A DNA stretch of 64,000 bases from contig CM048850.1 of NCBI GenBank assembly GCA_026545225.1, positions 25,659,797 to 25,723,796 on the forward strand, in the 5' to 3' direction. A program made the translations under genes and the position numbers. The stretch is from Cornus controversa. Taxonomy: Eukaryota; Streptophyta; Magnoliopsida; Cornales; Cornaceae. Below, piece by piece: positions 1 to 11,984 of the stretch (the stretch's first letter is position 1; each line of letters begins with the position of its first letter). Under the pieces are notes generated by a model that was given only the letters and a program-made list of their open reading frames with translations, had not been told where the DNA came from and searched no databases.

Positions 1-2103
1 AGATCACATTCATAATTGAATTATACATCAAAATGAATCATTATCCTCCACAACCACAATTCATTCACAATGAAAACATTATCAAATGAACTAAGTGCCA
101 CCATGGGCATTACATAAACTAAACTGTTGTCTTTCCACACCCAACAAGTTTATAATCCAATACATACATCAAAAGTACATATGTCCAAAGTACAACCACA
201 ACTAAAAAGGAAGTCACATGCCACAAGCCGGTATGGATTGCCACAAAATGCTCAACATCCAAAAGATAACATAAACACCACTAGAGTTCCACTTGGACAC
301 TCATGTCCCACCCGTCATCGGCACTTTATCTGTAAAAGAGTTTATAATAAAGGAGTGAGCACCACTGCGGCTCAGTAGAGATACCCCAACCCTTCTAAGT
401 GCCGACTCGACACCGACCTACATGGAATGCATATGAATACACTACATGCCACATCCACAATCTCACAAACCAATCAACAAATGCAATTAAAGAGGATTGC
501 ATATTTCACGAATCATGTACAACATGTTCAAACATAAAAGCATTAAAGGGAGTAAATGCTCTCTCTCTCGATCCTCATCCGATACCCTACATGATTGGCC
601 CGCTCCGAGGATCATGTAACCTTGGACACCTTCGATAACCATCCAATGACCGGGACAACTCCGAAGGGTCATTCTACCATAGCAATATATTGGATTGCCA
701 TAGAGTGAGGGGACAACTCCGAGGCTCACAAATCTTGGACATTCTCCGATAACCATCCTATGACCGGGATAACTCCGAGGGGTCATTAGTATTGGATATA
801 CTCCGATCCTAGGCATTAAGCCTTAGTATGGCAGATCCACTCCGAGGGCCATACATAGTGGATAATTTCACCACATTTCACAACACGGTTGGACCACTCC
901 GAAGCCCCGTGTACCTCATTTGCGTCATTTTTCCCGCAACTTCCCACATATGCAATATGAATGCATAAACACATGACATTTTATTTTCATGCTCAACTCA
1001 TGCTCATTGATACTAAAAAGAAGTAACAAGCATATTTCCCATCACCACACACCACATATAGCACATATATGTATAACACATGCATATATCATCTCATATG
1101 CATACAACTTCAAAATTAGTATATTTTACTCATGCTACATTCAATGCATAATTTTAGTATATAGAACTAACATGCATTCAACAACCACATTCTCACATAT
1201 AATCACATATATGACACTTGGTACACATTTTTCACATATACACCAAATTGAGCACATAATGCTTATGTATCAATTTCTTACACCCACATCCTTCAAACCA
1301 ACATCCTACCACTAACACAATGGACACAATTGTGAAAAGATAGGACTCTAGAGAAGGAAAAAATACAACTTTCCACACCTCTCACCATCCTAAAGCATGT
1401 GAAACACAACCTACACCTCTCTTCTTCACCCAAAACCCTAGAATCGATAATTAGAAGAGAAGAAGAACCCCTACCTCAAAAATGAAGACCTTCCAAGCAC
1501 TTCACCAAAATTCCAGCGATGTCTATCTTGCCAAACCACCACTTTGATCAGTTCAAAGGGAAGTCCTAGCCGTCCCCTACGTATCTCCCTCATTCGGCAA
1601 GTCTTGAATCCAAGCCGAACGGGATCCGAAATGTAGAGAGAAGGGAGAGCTATGAAGATGGAGGGTCTTAGAGCGAGAAAGAGGTGTGAGATATGGTTGG
1701 GAGTCTCAGCCACTGATATTTAAAATATCTAGTGCTTGCAAAAAGACCAAAATGCCCCCGGCCACTTAACGTACCCTTTGGGCCTCCGTTTTCGATTCTG
1801 AAAACTCCTACAGTCTCGAAATCAATTTTTTAACTTTCTAAATATTTCATCTAAGCTATTCTCAAAAATAAATATTTTTAAAAATTTTCCAGATTACCGG
1901 GCCCACTTAAGTCGCATCTCGGGCCCCAATTTGACCAAAAAGTCAAACTTCTCCAAATCTCCCAAAAACTTTTCAAAACTTTAAAAACACTCCCCAAACA
2001 TGTTCCCCACACTCAAAACATGCTAATCACCACTCAAAATGCATTTATGGCAATTATAGTGCAAAAAATGCAAAATCGGCCAAAATTGGTCACGGTCTCT
2101 ACA
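1..2103 (-). mobile_element. Gypsy-type LTR, partial (cut by window start)
   Basis: The right end reads ...GGTCACGGTCTCTACA on the plus strand, the reverse complement of the LTR start TGTAGAGACCGTGACC that is also seen at 49071. The body matches the LTRs at 49071-52030 and 54571-58432 in the same order: a conserved 5' block, a TTTAAATAT promoter-like site near 1720, the GAGGTAGGGG block (reverse complement near 1466-1480) and a hairpin-rich block at 601-911. About 0.85 kb of the expected ~2.96-kb LTR lies outside the window. It appears to have inserted near the start of the plus-strand LTR that begins at 2104. Open frames inside it are not protein genes. Confidence 0.8.
601..911. repeat. Array of small hairpins inside Gypsy LTR
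   Basis: At least five short inverted repeats stand in a row at 645-673, 705-729, 760-786, 827-853 and 884-911. Their stems differ (AATGACC/GGTCATT, GTGAG/CTCAC, ATGACC/GGTCAT, TATGGC/GCCATA, CACGG/CCGTG), yet the loops share ACTCCGAR, which reads TCGGAGT in the LTR sense direction. Equivalent arrays occur at 50287-50500 and 57061-57274 in related LTRs. A possible RNA-structural role is inferred. Confidence 0.7.
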
Positions 2104-4487
2104 TTATATATGTGTTTCAACTATGAAATATATGTTTGAAGACTTGTATAGAGGTCCAAAAAAAATTTGGGATCATTTGGAGAATTTTGAGTTTTTCAGG
2201 TTAAGTGGGCCCGGGACGCAGGTCCTGTGGACCCGAAAAATCTATAAGTGTTGGAATGACACCAAATTTGGAGGATAGCTTAAATAAAATATTTGATGCA
2301 CTATGAAATTGATTTTCAGTCCGTAAGAGTTACCAAAGGTGAAAACAGAGCCCGAAAAGGTTTAGTGAGTGACTAGTGGCATTTTTGTAAATATGATGAG
2401 TTAGGTATATAAATAAGAAGGAGGAGAATGCAGAATTAATTTCTCTCATTCTTCCTCAGCCATGAGAGAGCAATATAGATATGGATGTATATCTCTCCAT
2501 CATATTCTTCCCTTCTCCATTGAATTTGAGAGGCTTGTGACAGTAATTGAGAGACGCCAAAGAAGAGAGAGTCGATCTGCGCATCAAAGGCTCAAGTTTG
2601 ATCCATTCAGAATCAAATTCGAAAAAAGTTAGTTTTGATGAGAAATTTGGGGAAATCAATGGGAAGCTCTTCCAAATTGAGGTAGGGATACCTAACCCAT
2701 GAAATCTGTGGTTTTGTGAGTATATTGGTTGTTTATTACAACCAATTAGTTATGTGGGTATAATTAGTTATCTTTCAAGGTTAAAGCAAACTAGATTATA
2801 CTACTTAGTGAATTATCAATGTTAAATGATGTAATTACATGTTTATAATTGCGTTAGATGATTATCTAAGCATGTTGAGGTTGAATTGTGACAGAATTAT
2901 GTGAATTCATGTGTATTTAAGAAGGTGATACTTATGTGTTTGATAAATTTCCTTGAAAGCAAGTTTGGATGTGAAACATGTTTAATTGTCAATGTAAATG
3001 ACATGAAATGTAGAACATGCTAGGCTTAGTTGGAAATTGTGCAAGCATGATAATTAAGTTGTATTTTACTTTGAATTGTATGTGCACGTTTAGCATGAGC
3101 ATAAAGAATCCATCTTCATTCGTTCGAAAGTGCATGGTGAGGGTGGTGAGCTCAATTGGGCGGTGAATCCTCTTGACGAGTGGTGAGGTAATCCGATAAA
3201 AGAACCCTCATGGGGAAATCTGGTAAAGGAGCCCTAGTGGAGTAATCTAGGTTGGAGCTCCAATTAGATGGAAAAAGATACTCCCTAAGACGGAGTCCTA
3301 TGAGGAGGTAAACCAATAAAGGAGCCTTAGTTAGGTGAGATTAGGTGATCTGTAAAACTGGAGCCCAATGAATGTGTGGAGACTATGAGGGAGTTATGCA
3401 TATCATGTTGCATTATACATTTTTATGATATGGTTGAGATGTACGAATATTTGCTTAACATTATTGAATGCAAATGTATGTTTATGCAGTATTCACGAAA
3501 CTTGCAGAATTGTGTTTTAGACATTTCTACTGAGTGTGTTATAGCTTATCCCACGAGTATTAACTCTTTTTAGAAAATAAAAAGGAAGTAATGGAGTCTC
3601 CCCAACAGTGAGTTGGCGTGGAGCAAATTTGGTTTCATTTAAAGACCTTTATTGCTTTATTTGAATGAATGTCCAAATTGTGGACTATATGCATGTGGTG
3701 AATATGTAAAGAACATTTATGTTTCAAAAAATATGTTATGATTATATTTTATGATTGCATACATTTAAATACGAATTTGAGTATGATTGTAATTCATACT
3801 TTATATGTATGTGTTAAGCATGGTGAATGCTAGGAAATGAGAATGATGGTTTATATTTCCATTAATGTCCAATTATGCATGTATTTAAACATTGGCATGA
3901 TTGAGTTTAGAGAGAATATGAAATGGATCACATGTGCATGTTGAAGGAATTATTGTTTGCAAGATTACGATGGATCGTAATGCATATTACGACGCATCGT
4001 CATATTATGATGTATCAAAATGTACATTACAATATATCATAAAATTAAGGAAATGAGATGTCAAAAACAGTGGCTTTCGCACCATGTTACGATACATGGG
4101 TGATGCATCGTAATGGTTAGATATTGAGTGAACACAAGTGATCTGTAATGAGGGAATAGGTCTGTGTGATGTACATATGGGGTCCATTATGAGAATGATC
4201 ATTGTATTTGATGGTATTGATATATAAATAATGCTTCCACTGCTTTTGAAATGATTAGAATGTTGATCATTGTCATATATCCGGTGAGGGATTGATGTAT
4301 TGATAATTTAAAGGCTTTCGCGATAATTCATGGCCTGGGTTTAGGGGCGTGACAACTTGGTACCAAATTATGATATCATAGTAAGATTGTTGTTAAGATA
4401 TTTCATGTAGTCAAATGAATGGGTTCACTCTCAGAATTCAGGCTCAGACCAGGGGAGTCCCAATGACTCTAATTTTGGGACGTGACA
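2104..4487 (+). mobile_element. Gypsy-type 5' LTR (start interrupted)
   Basis: This is a diverged relative of the LTRs at 49071 and 54571. It shares the 'gggcccggga' block, a TATA-like TATATAAATA at 2406-2415, the donor-like AAATTGAGGTAGGGAT block at 2674-2689 and a 3' end reading GGGACGTGACA. A primer-binding site follows three bases later, so this is a 5' LTR in plus orientation. Its first bases are displaced by the minus-strand LTR ending at 2103. Around 3170-3340 it has an imperfect repeat of about 27-30 bp built on 'ggagccct'. Confidence 0.75.
3965..4116. repeat. Cluster of TTACGATGCATCGTAA-like palindromes
   Basis: Several variants of a 16-base palindrome with core GATGCATC lie within 150 bp, about 370-520 bp before the LTR end. 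The same kind of block sits at the equivalent place in the Gypsy LTRs at 47709-47870, 51346-51512 and 57946-58228. Confidence 0.6.
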
Positions 4488-4490
4488 GAT

Positions 4491-4508
4491 TGGTATCAGA
4501 GCTTAACC
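4491..4508 (+). other. Primer-binding site (initiator tRNA-Met type)
   Basis: TGGTATCAGAGCTTAACC starts three bases after the LTR end at 4487. The TGGTATCAGAG core is the usual plant PBS complementary to the 3' end of initiator tRNA-Met. It primes minus-strand DNA synthesis and fixes the orientation of this Gypsy element as plus. Confidence 0.85.
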
Positions 4509-4868
4509 GTGTTTGAATACCTAGGGACGAAGGGTAAGGGTTGTATCACGTATAGTTTCAGAATAGTTAGGACCTTTTAGTTGAAAACCTAGAAACGCCT
4601 CAAGATATGACATGCTTAATTAGAGAACTTATGTGCATGTGAAATATGCTTACATGATAATATGCTAAGCGCTTATGTGATAACATGTGTTATATGTTAT
4701 GTGTTGACTTAAAAATATGTTTATGTGATTAAATACGTCTTGAAAAGCATGTCTATATGTTACCTGCGTATGTGATAACATGTTATGTTTTGTGATAATT
4801 TGATCATATTGAATACATAGCATGTGATAACTTATTGTTGTTGACCTATATCCTGACTAGATAGAGAT

Positions 4869-5380
4869 ATGCCACCAAGATGTCGAGGAAGGGCAGTTGG
4901 GGGTGAGGTTCCCAAGGGAAATCGTTTGGTCACTAATATGACAACGGCCCTCAGAGACTTTGTGAGAGCAGCCGTTAATATGGTGCAACAGCCGGTAGTA
5001 TAACTAGAAGAGAGTGAAAGTGGAAGGCAATTCAAGTTTATCACTCAATTCAAGAAATTGATGCCTCCTAATTTTGAGGGGAGTTCGGATCCGCTGATAG
5101 TGGATAATAGGTTGGAAAAAGTGGAGAAGTACTTAAAGATGATGTTTACTCCCGATGACAGGATGAAAGTGATACTTTCTACATACTGTGAGAGATAGAA
5201 ACTCGAAATGGCACCTTCAGATCATGAGAGATAGAAGCACGAAATGGCACCTTCAGATCGTGAGAGACAGAAGCACAAAATGGCACCTTCAGATCATGAG
5301 AGACATAAGCTAGAGATGAAATTTCTAGAACAGTAGAGGTTTTGTGTGAGAGTTTCATTGACAATCAGGTGAACAGAGAG
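4869..5380 (+). pseudogene. Gypsy gag fragment, broken
   Basis: From the ATG at 4869 the frame opens with a basic N-terminus of gag type. After an in-frame TAA (codon 44) the same frame continues into a typical Ty3/Gypsy capsid opening: FKKLMPPNFEG at about 5044-5076, then LEKVEKYLKMM and a DDRMKVILSTY helix. A TAG near 5197 and a 36-bp tandem repeat end the recognisable part. Everything downstream of gag is missing because a Copia LTR fragment begins at about 5385. Position after the PBS and leader agrees with a 5' end of a Gypsy element. Decayed, not a functional gene. Confidence 0.75.
5190..5320 (+). repeat. 36-bp tandem repeat (about 3.5 units) in gag
   Basis: Units begin at 5190, 5226, 5262 and 5298 (partial). 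They share 'gaaatggcaccttcagatc' with few changes. Thirty-six bases keep the gag reading frame (12 residues), so the array may have expanded while the frame was coding, although stop codons are now present. Confidence 0.8.
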
Positions 5381-5384
5381 CTCT

Positions 5385-5739
5385 TTCAGTCCATACGCTT
5401 ACACACAACCCACCCGTAATATGTTAATCCCTCACTCACACCTTGTAAATCACATATCTAAGTCAAGAGTAGCCGAGAAAGCCAGATCTCCATGGATCTT
5501 TTTCCAAAAATATGAAAACCCTATCTCTCTAACCCAGTGCTGAATCATGCCTTATATTGTGTCTCTTTTTATTTCGCCCCTTTTCTCTCTATCAATATAT
5601 CTATACAAGGCAATTAAACTAAGAAATCAAATCCAGCAAAATATATTTAAAGACAAAAGACAAATGACACTAATGCCCTTGCAAATCCTTTTAACATTAA
5701 AAATTGGGCAAACATACTCATGGGCTTCCCGGACCATCA
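5385..5739 (-). mobile_element. Truncated Copia LTR, head-to-head with Copia gag
   Basis: Read on the minus strand from 5739, it begins TGATGGTCCGGGAAGCCC, matching the LTR starts at 15317 (plus) and 63028 (minus). About 355 bp can be followed; the left limit is uncertain. It points away from the forward gag that begins immediately at 5740, so the junction is an inversion or rearrangement and not a normal LTR-PBS-gag order. Confidence 0.65.
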
Positions 5740-5858
5740 CCAAGTTAGTGGATGGAAAGGCTAGAAATGCCTTATATAAAGCCTTACAGAAATAAGTATT
5801 CATAAGAATCAAAAATTACAAAATAGCTAAAGAAATTTGGGATTCTTTTGTCACAACT

Positions 5859-5866
5859 CATAAAGG
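5859..5866. repeat. Left 8-bp target duplication of the hAT element
   Basis: CATAAAGG directly precedes the element end at 5867 and is repeated perfectly at 12251-12258. Eight bases is the duplication length typical of hAT transposases. Confidence 0.95.
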
Positions 5867-5879
5867 TAGGGGTGGCAAA

Positions 5880-6110
5880 ATTCAACACGACCCAATAATA
5901 CGACTCGAAATTAACACAAAGTTAGCGGGTTTGGGTTTGGGGATAAACGGGTTCGGGTCATAAACATGTCAACACGATAATGACACAAAAAAATTCTCTC
6001 AGATTCAGGTTGAACCCGCATAATTCGCAAAACTCGTTTATTTAAACGGGTCATGTTGGGTCAACACGAATAGTGACCCAACACAACCCGTTTATGGCCC
6101 ATTATAAAAT
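5880..6110. repeat. Left subterminal repeats of hAT element
   Basis: Clustered copies of 'aacacgaccc', 'gggtcaacacg' and related words appear in both orientations. They mirror 11985-12240 at the other end. In hAT elements such regions are transposase-binding sites; here that is inferred. Confidence 0.7.
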
Positions 6111-8050
6111 ATGTAGTATACGTTTCTAACCCTAAATTTGTGAACATTTTATCATTTTATGTCACTTATTTCCTGATTTCCTCTGTGCCTCTGCGTCGTC
6201 CAAAGTCCAAACTGATAACATAACTCTACAAACCGTCAAAGCTTCGATCATCCCCATCGACGACGAGCCCCACCAGACGAGAGTCACTAGACCACCGATT
6301 CCAGATTCACCAAACTCAGCTTGTAACCTATATTTTTCAATTCTCTGACATATTCTCTCACTGTTTCACTCTCTCTCACCAGACGACGAGCACCATCTAT
6401 AGCGATTGTAAGATATCAACTCAATTTTAACATTTTTTACTTGCGATTTTAACACTTTTGCTTTCAGATCTGCCATGTCTCTACTGTTTGGTTTGTTATT
6501 GTAAGAAAATACATAGCCTCTGCTTGTTACAAAGCCTCTAACATTTTTATTTTAACGTTTTTACTTGTGTTGTTTTACTTTTGATCTTTTGAGAAACTTT
6601 TAGCTTTTTTTGTAATATTCTGTTGATTTCTTTGGGAATCTGATTTCCTAATGAGCTTGAAATTTGTTGTTTTTGAGGTATCTATTCAATCTCACAACTT
6701 TGAGAATTTTGGGATGTGGTGAACAATTCAAAAGGAGATGCGAGAAAGGAAGGGGGGAGGATTGGTATAAGATGCAACACATACCAGATGTTTGTATAAA
6801 TGTGTGAAATCGGATAGCACTTATTACAAATGTGTGAGATAGGATATATATATATATATATATATATATAATGCTTATCTATTTACGTATATGTGTAGAT
6901 CTTATCATATAGAATGCTTATCTATTTACATATATGAAAATAAAGTTTAGTGCAACAACTTAAATATTATATATATATCACATGCCAATCCAAAATACCA
7001 TTCAGCCGCCCACTTTGCAAGTTAATTTTTATTTTTAAATCATCCATTCATTTCATTAATATATATATATATATATATATATTCTAACGTATAAATATAT
7101 AAATCCATATATATATATATGTATATCTGCAAATTTTTGGATTATTTATATGATTTTTTATTATTTAGTATTATTTTTTGCATGAGTCTTCATCATGGAG
7201 GCTCAAATTATAGTATATTACAAAGTGAATTTTCTGATCATAGTCTTTTGCTCTACTCTGGATTGGGTTGATATATGTTATTCAAAATGTCATTAGGACA
7301 AGATGTTGGGTTGAAGATGATTTCTGATTAATTTAGTCACTCTAGACTTTGCTATTAATGGAACATATACTTAAATTTGTGGTTAGTCAGCCTACCTTAT
7401 TATACATGTAATCAAGATTGAATTACCATTAGCAAGTAAAGACTGTAATTATACTTTGTGGCTTACACATTTTAAAGTAGTAAATTTTTCCTTCCAAAAC
7501 TTTTCAAGAAGCAAAAGCAAAGTAGGGAATCGAACTTCATAAAATAACTAGGCCTCTCAAATGACTCGTAATATTAGATCCAGGGTCATTGGTGCAGCCA
7601 TCAATATTATACAGAAAACAAATTTATCCTTCTGTTTCTGAGTTAATTATAAAATCTATACTTTTATTATTTTATTTTTTTTAATTAATAATGTATTTTT
7701 ATTTAAGCATACAGTTTTTTTTCCCCCGAGCTGAGCTGGCATACCATTTAAAATAGGTGGAAGATGAAAATGGTAAAAGTTAAAATAATTGAGGATTTGT
7801 CATATCATTATACATGTCCCCTCAACTATTTCCACTCTTTTTTAACTCATTGGTTTCTCACTTACTTTACTATCTCTTTACAATTATACGACATCTTGTA
7901 AAGTTAGTATAAATTGTAATAATATAAGTATATGAATTTAGCTTTGGTATACTTGTCATCTAACATATTGATTGGATCTTGTAAAGTTGGTTGGGTATTT
8001 TTTTGTTGGTATTATTGATATGGGTTCTTTATTTTTGCTATAATTTGTAG
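6111..8050. other. hAT 5' non-coding region
   Basis: AT-rich with no supported gene. It contains (AT)n runs at 6844-6870 and 7061-7082. A donor-like site near 6407 (ATTGTAAGA) and an acceptor-like TTTGTAG immediately before the ATG at 8051 would allow a leader intron of about 1.6 kb, which is inferred only. Confidence 0.4.
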
Positions 8051-10315
8051 ATGGATTCAAATGACATTCAAATAGACCTTGAAGCTCTTGAAGGAAGTGG
8101 TGATAAAGTTGAAGAGCTGAAAGCTGTTGATGAAATTTTACCTAAAAAAAAGCCTACAAAAAAGAAAATGAGGACTACTTCTAAAGTTTGGAATTTTTTT
8201 GAAATGCTTCCTCTCGGTTCCGACAATAAGCAAAGATGTAAGTGCAAGAAGTGTGGGACAGTTTATCTAGCTGATAGTAGAAATGGAATAGACAATATGA
8301 TATGACATATGGAAATGTGTGTTAGAAGGGACACACGTGATTTAGGTCAGCTTCTTTTAACTCAGACTTCTGGATCTTTATCCACACATGCATATAAATT
8401 TGATCCTAATAAATTTCGTGAATTGTTAACTGCTGCCATTATAATGCATGAGTTACCATTTCAGTTTGTTGAGTATGAGGGCATTAGAGCATTATTTCAG
8501 TATTTATGTGAGAATTTTCAACCAATTAGTAGGAATATTGCTAAGGCTGATGTTTTGAAAATGCATAAAACTGAAAAGGCTAAGCTTCGACATTTGTTAA
8601 GATCTGTGAAAGGTAGGATTTGTTTGACATCAGATTTGTGGACTTCTTTAACCACTGATGGGTACTTGTGTCTCACTGCACATTTTATTGATGATAACTA
8701 GAAATTACAAAAAAGAATTTTAAACTTTTGCTACATTCTATCACCACACAATGGTGTTACCATAAATGAAAGAATTTATACATTGTTAACTGAGTGGGGG
8801 ATTGAGAAAAAGTTGTTTTCAATTACTTTGGACAATGCTTCTTCAAATACTTTATTTGTTAACATGTTGAAGTGCCAACTGAATTTAAATGATGCATTGT
8901 TGAGTGGTGGTAATTATTTTCACATTAGGTGTTGTGCTCATATCTTGAATTTAGTTGTACAAGATGGGTTGAAAGAAGTTGATGCATCGGTCTCTAAAAT
9001 ACGTGAGAGTGTTAAATATGTTAAAGGTTCTCAAGGTAGTAAACAAAAGTTTTTGGAATGTGTTTCTCATGTTTCTTTGGATTCTAAGAAAGGTTTAAGG
9101 TAAGATGTTTCTACAAGATGGAACTCAACCTATTTAATGGTTTATAATGCAATTTATTATCATCGTACATTTTGTCATTTGTCATTAAGTGATTCAAATT
9201 ATAAGCAATGTCCATCTAAAGAGGAGTGGAGTAAAGCGGAGAAGATTTGTGATTTCTTAAGTGAATTTTATAATGTTACCGAAATATTTTCTGGAACAAA
9301 ATATGCTACGGCAAATTTGTATTTTCCTGAAGTATTTTAGTTCAACGGAGATTGATTGAAGAAAAGGATAGTCCAGATGATTTTTTGCATAATATGGCAA
9401 CTCAAATGCATATAAAGTTTCAAAATACTGGTCAAAATTTAGCATGGTCCTTGCTATTGCTGTGATTTTGGACCCTCGTTACAAGCTTGAATTTGAGACT
9501 TTTAGTTATACCAAGATTTATGGTAATAATTCTAGAGAGAGCCAGAGGGTTCATGAAAACTTGTTTAGTCTTTTTAATGAGTACATCCGTGATTCTCCTT
9601 TTTCTAGTAGCACAAATCTCTCTTCACAGAATGTTGGAAGTGCTTCTCATGTAATAATGACTCGAAAAAAAAGAAGTAGAGATATCATGCAGGTAATTGG
9701 AAACTTATTTTTTAACTTATGTATTTAACTATTTTTACTTTTATTGTTATAAAATATTTCTTAGACTACTTTTTTTTCTTTTTCTTTTTTTATATATAGG
9801 AATTTGATATTCTTGAAAGTGATGAATTTGCTAGTGCTCACAAATCAGAATTGGAAGCGTATTTGGATGAGAAAAAGATTGATAGGATGGTAGACCTCGA
9901 TGTGCTTGCATTTTGGAAGGCCAACCAATTTAGGTATCCTGTACTTTCTGGTATGGCTCGAGATGTATTAAGCATTCCAGTGTCTACAGTTGCTTCCGAG
10001 GCTGCTTTTAGTGTTGGTGGTCGAATTCTTGATCAATTTCGTAGCTCTCTTAAACCCGAGAATATGGAGGCTTTTGTATGCACTAGGGATTGGTTGTTTA
10101 ATTTGAAAGGTAATCTGTTCAATGTTTTTATTGACTAAAATAAGTTACTTTCAATATTATTTATCTTAATTTTTTTTTTGATTTGTTTAAATGAAGAGAG
10201 CACACAACTTCAATTGGATGACCTTATTGTGGACTTTGGTGATTTGATCCTTAGTAACAAAGAGAGCACTCATTCAACCCAATGTTCAAATACTGGTGAA
10301 GTTATGGATATATGA
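8051..10315 (+). pseudogene. hAT transposase (RICESLEEPER/zinc finger BED type), inactivated
   Basis: Domains in order: acidic then lysine-rich N-terminus; BED zinc finger (VWNFF at ~8186, CKCKKC near 8236, then HMEMC after a stop); the hAT core with SDLWTS near 8634 and ITLDNASSN near 8824 as the expected catalytic aspartate regions; and the C-terminal dimerisation domain VASEAAFSVGGRIL near 9990, ending CTRDWL. Exon 1 ends at 9692, exon 2 is 9800-10109 and exon 3 is 10197-10315, all with GT..AG borders. Exon 3 closes in frame with TGA. Damage seen: stops at 8303, 8699 and 9101, and frameshifts near 9340 and 9425. The protein would cut and paste the element in the nucleus; this copy should be inactive unless supplied in trans. 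Confidence 0.9.
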
Positions 10316-11984
10316 AGTTTGGACAATAGTCACAATATATAATTCTTTTTATTTTCAATATTTTAATGAAAATACTAATTTGACTATTGTTTTCTTTCAC
10401 CTTCAGCTTGTTATCTAGTGAAAATGAATTGATTTTGTTACCGTTATTTTGGAAAGTAAAACACTTTTTCTCAGCTACAATAAATATAGATGTAGGTATC
10501 AAGTACACATAGATTGACTCGCTTGTGCATTTGAATGATTGACTCTGCAATTATGAGGTTCAATTAGTATTAACCCTTCAACTGAGCAACATTGCATATT
10601 GGAGTAGTATTTGGTGGTTGTTGTATATGAGCTTTTGTGAAATGTGGATTCTAAGAAATGAATGGTGACAAACCAACTTACACCAGCTTCTTCTGATCCC
10701 ATTAGATGTGAAAGTGCTCTTCTTCACATTCTGTAATTTTAAGTTGCCTCATGAGTTCCAAATCTCAAAGCATTGTAGTTGTTGGCATCAATCTAGATTA
10801 TCTTTATATTTCTATGTTTCAGCAATGTTTTGCCTTTTCACTTGGGAAAGACTTATTCTAAAGGCATAGCCGAGAAAGTTTTTTTTGTTGATTCTTTCTA
10901 GCTAGAGTCGATGGACTGTTCTTTTTATAGTAAGATGGCATTATGAATTTATGAGGACATTTCTGCTTTCAACCAACAACCCAAGGACAGCTCTTTTCAT
11001 CAACTCATATATACACCTTTATTAGCTGCTGATATGATTTTACAGAGACTAATTCTGAATATTTGTCTTGTCAAATATGAATATAGGATTGATAACTTTT
11101 GCTTTCCAAATGGTCTGGTGTTTATTCAGAATATGCCTAATTTGTTCTTGCAGTTCATGTTTTGTCGTACTCAGTTACTCGCCAATCCCTGTCCATAGTT
11201 GGATAGCTTCTTATTAGTAGCTTCATTTTGTCTTATTGTCATTAGAATTTCAATGCGGTACAAAAAGGTCTAGTTTAAGACTTCTGCAAGAATTTTTGCA
11301 ACAACATTACTATATGCTTCTTTTTTCGTATGACTGTGCATTCAGTTGCAAGATTTTATAAGCTTAATGCATTCATTATTGCTTGTATTATTCATTTCTT
11401 GCTTCTGGTGAGTGATAAAAATATAAATCCTACTCTTTTCTACATATGATTTAACCATGACGAATTCAAAAGGTTATTGAAACTGATTATGATTTTTGAT
11501 TTTTTTTTCTTGAGAATTTTGTTTTATATTTGTTCTGTCATATTCTATATTTCTTATTATATATTATATATATTTTCATAATATATTTTATTCTTGCAGG
11601 AATGTTTCAAAGACAAAGAAGAAAACAAAAGACATTTTGCAAGGAATGCTTCCAAAAAGTGAATGAGTCCAATTTTGAATAAGTGATGTGCTTGAATTGT
11701 TTCAAGTGTGCAAATGTTTGTAATAGAGTAATAGTTGTTTAATTGATGTGCTTGAAGGATTTTGTAATTTTAAGTATGGAATATTTGTAATAGACTAATA
11801 GTTTGGAATGCTTATAAACAGGTTACATAAGCATTTTAATGTTTGTAATTTATCTTGAAGGTTTTTAATGTTTTTCTTTTAATTTTTTATAAACAGGAAG
11901 AGTTGGAATTTTAAAGATGTTTGTAATCTTAGAGGTTAAAAATGTTTTTATTTTTATAAACAGGTTGTTAAATGGGTTTGTAAT
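10316..11984. other. hAT 3' non-coding region
   Basis: AT-rich, no supported coding region. A pyrimidine-rich acceptor-like TTCTTGCAG at 11592-11600, followed by 'gaatgtttcaaagacaaag', may mark a 3'-untranslated exon. 'gtttgtaat' recurs through 11700-11960. Confidence 0.4.
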
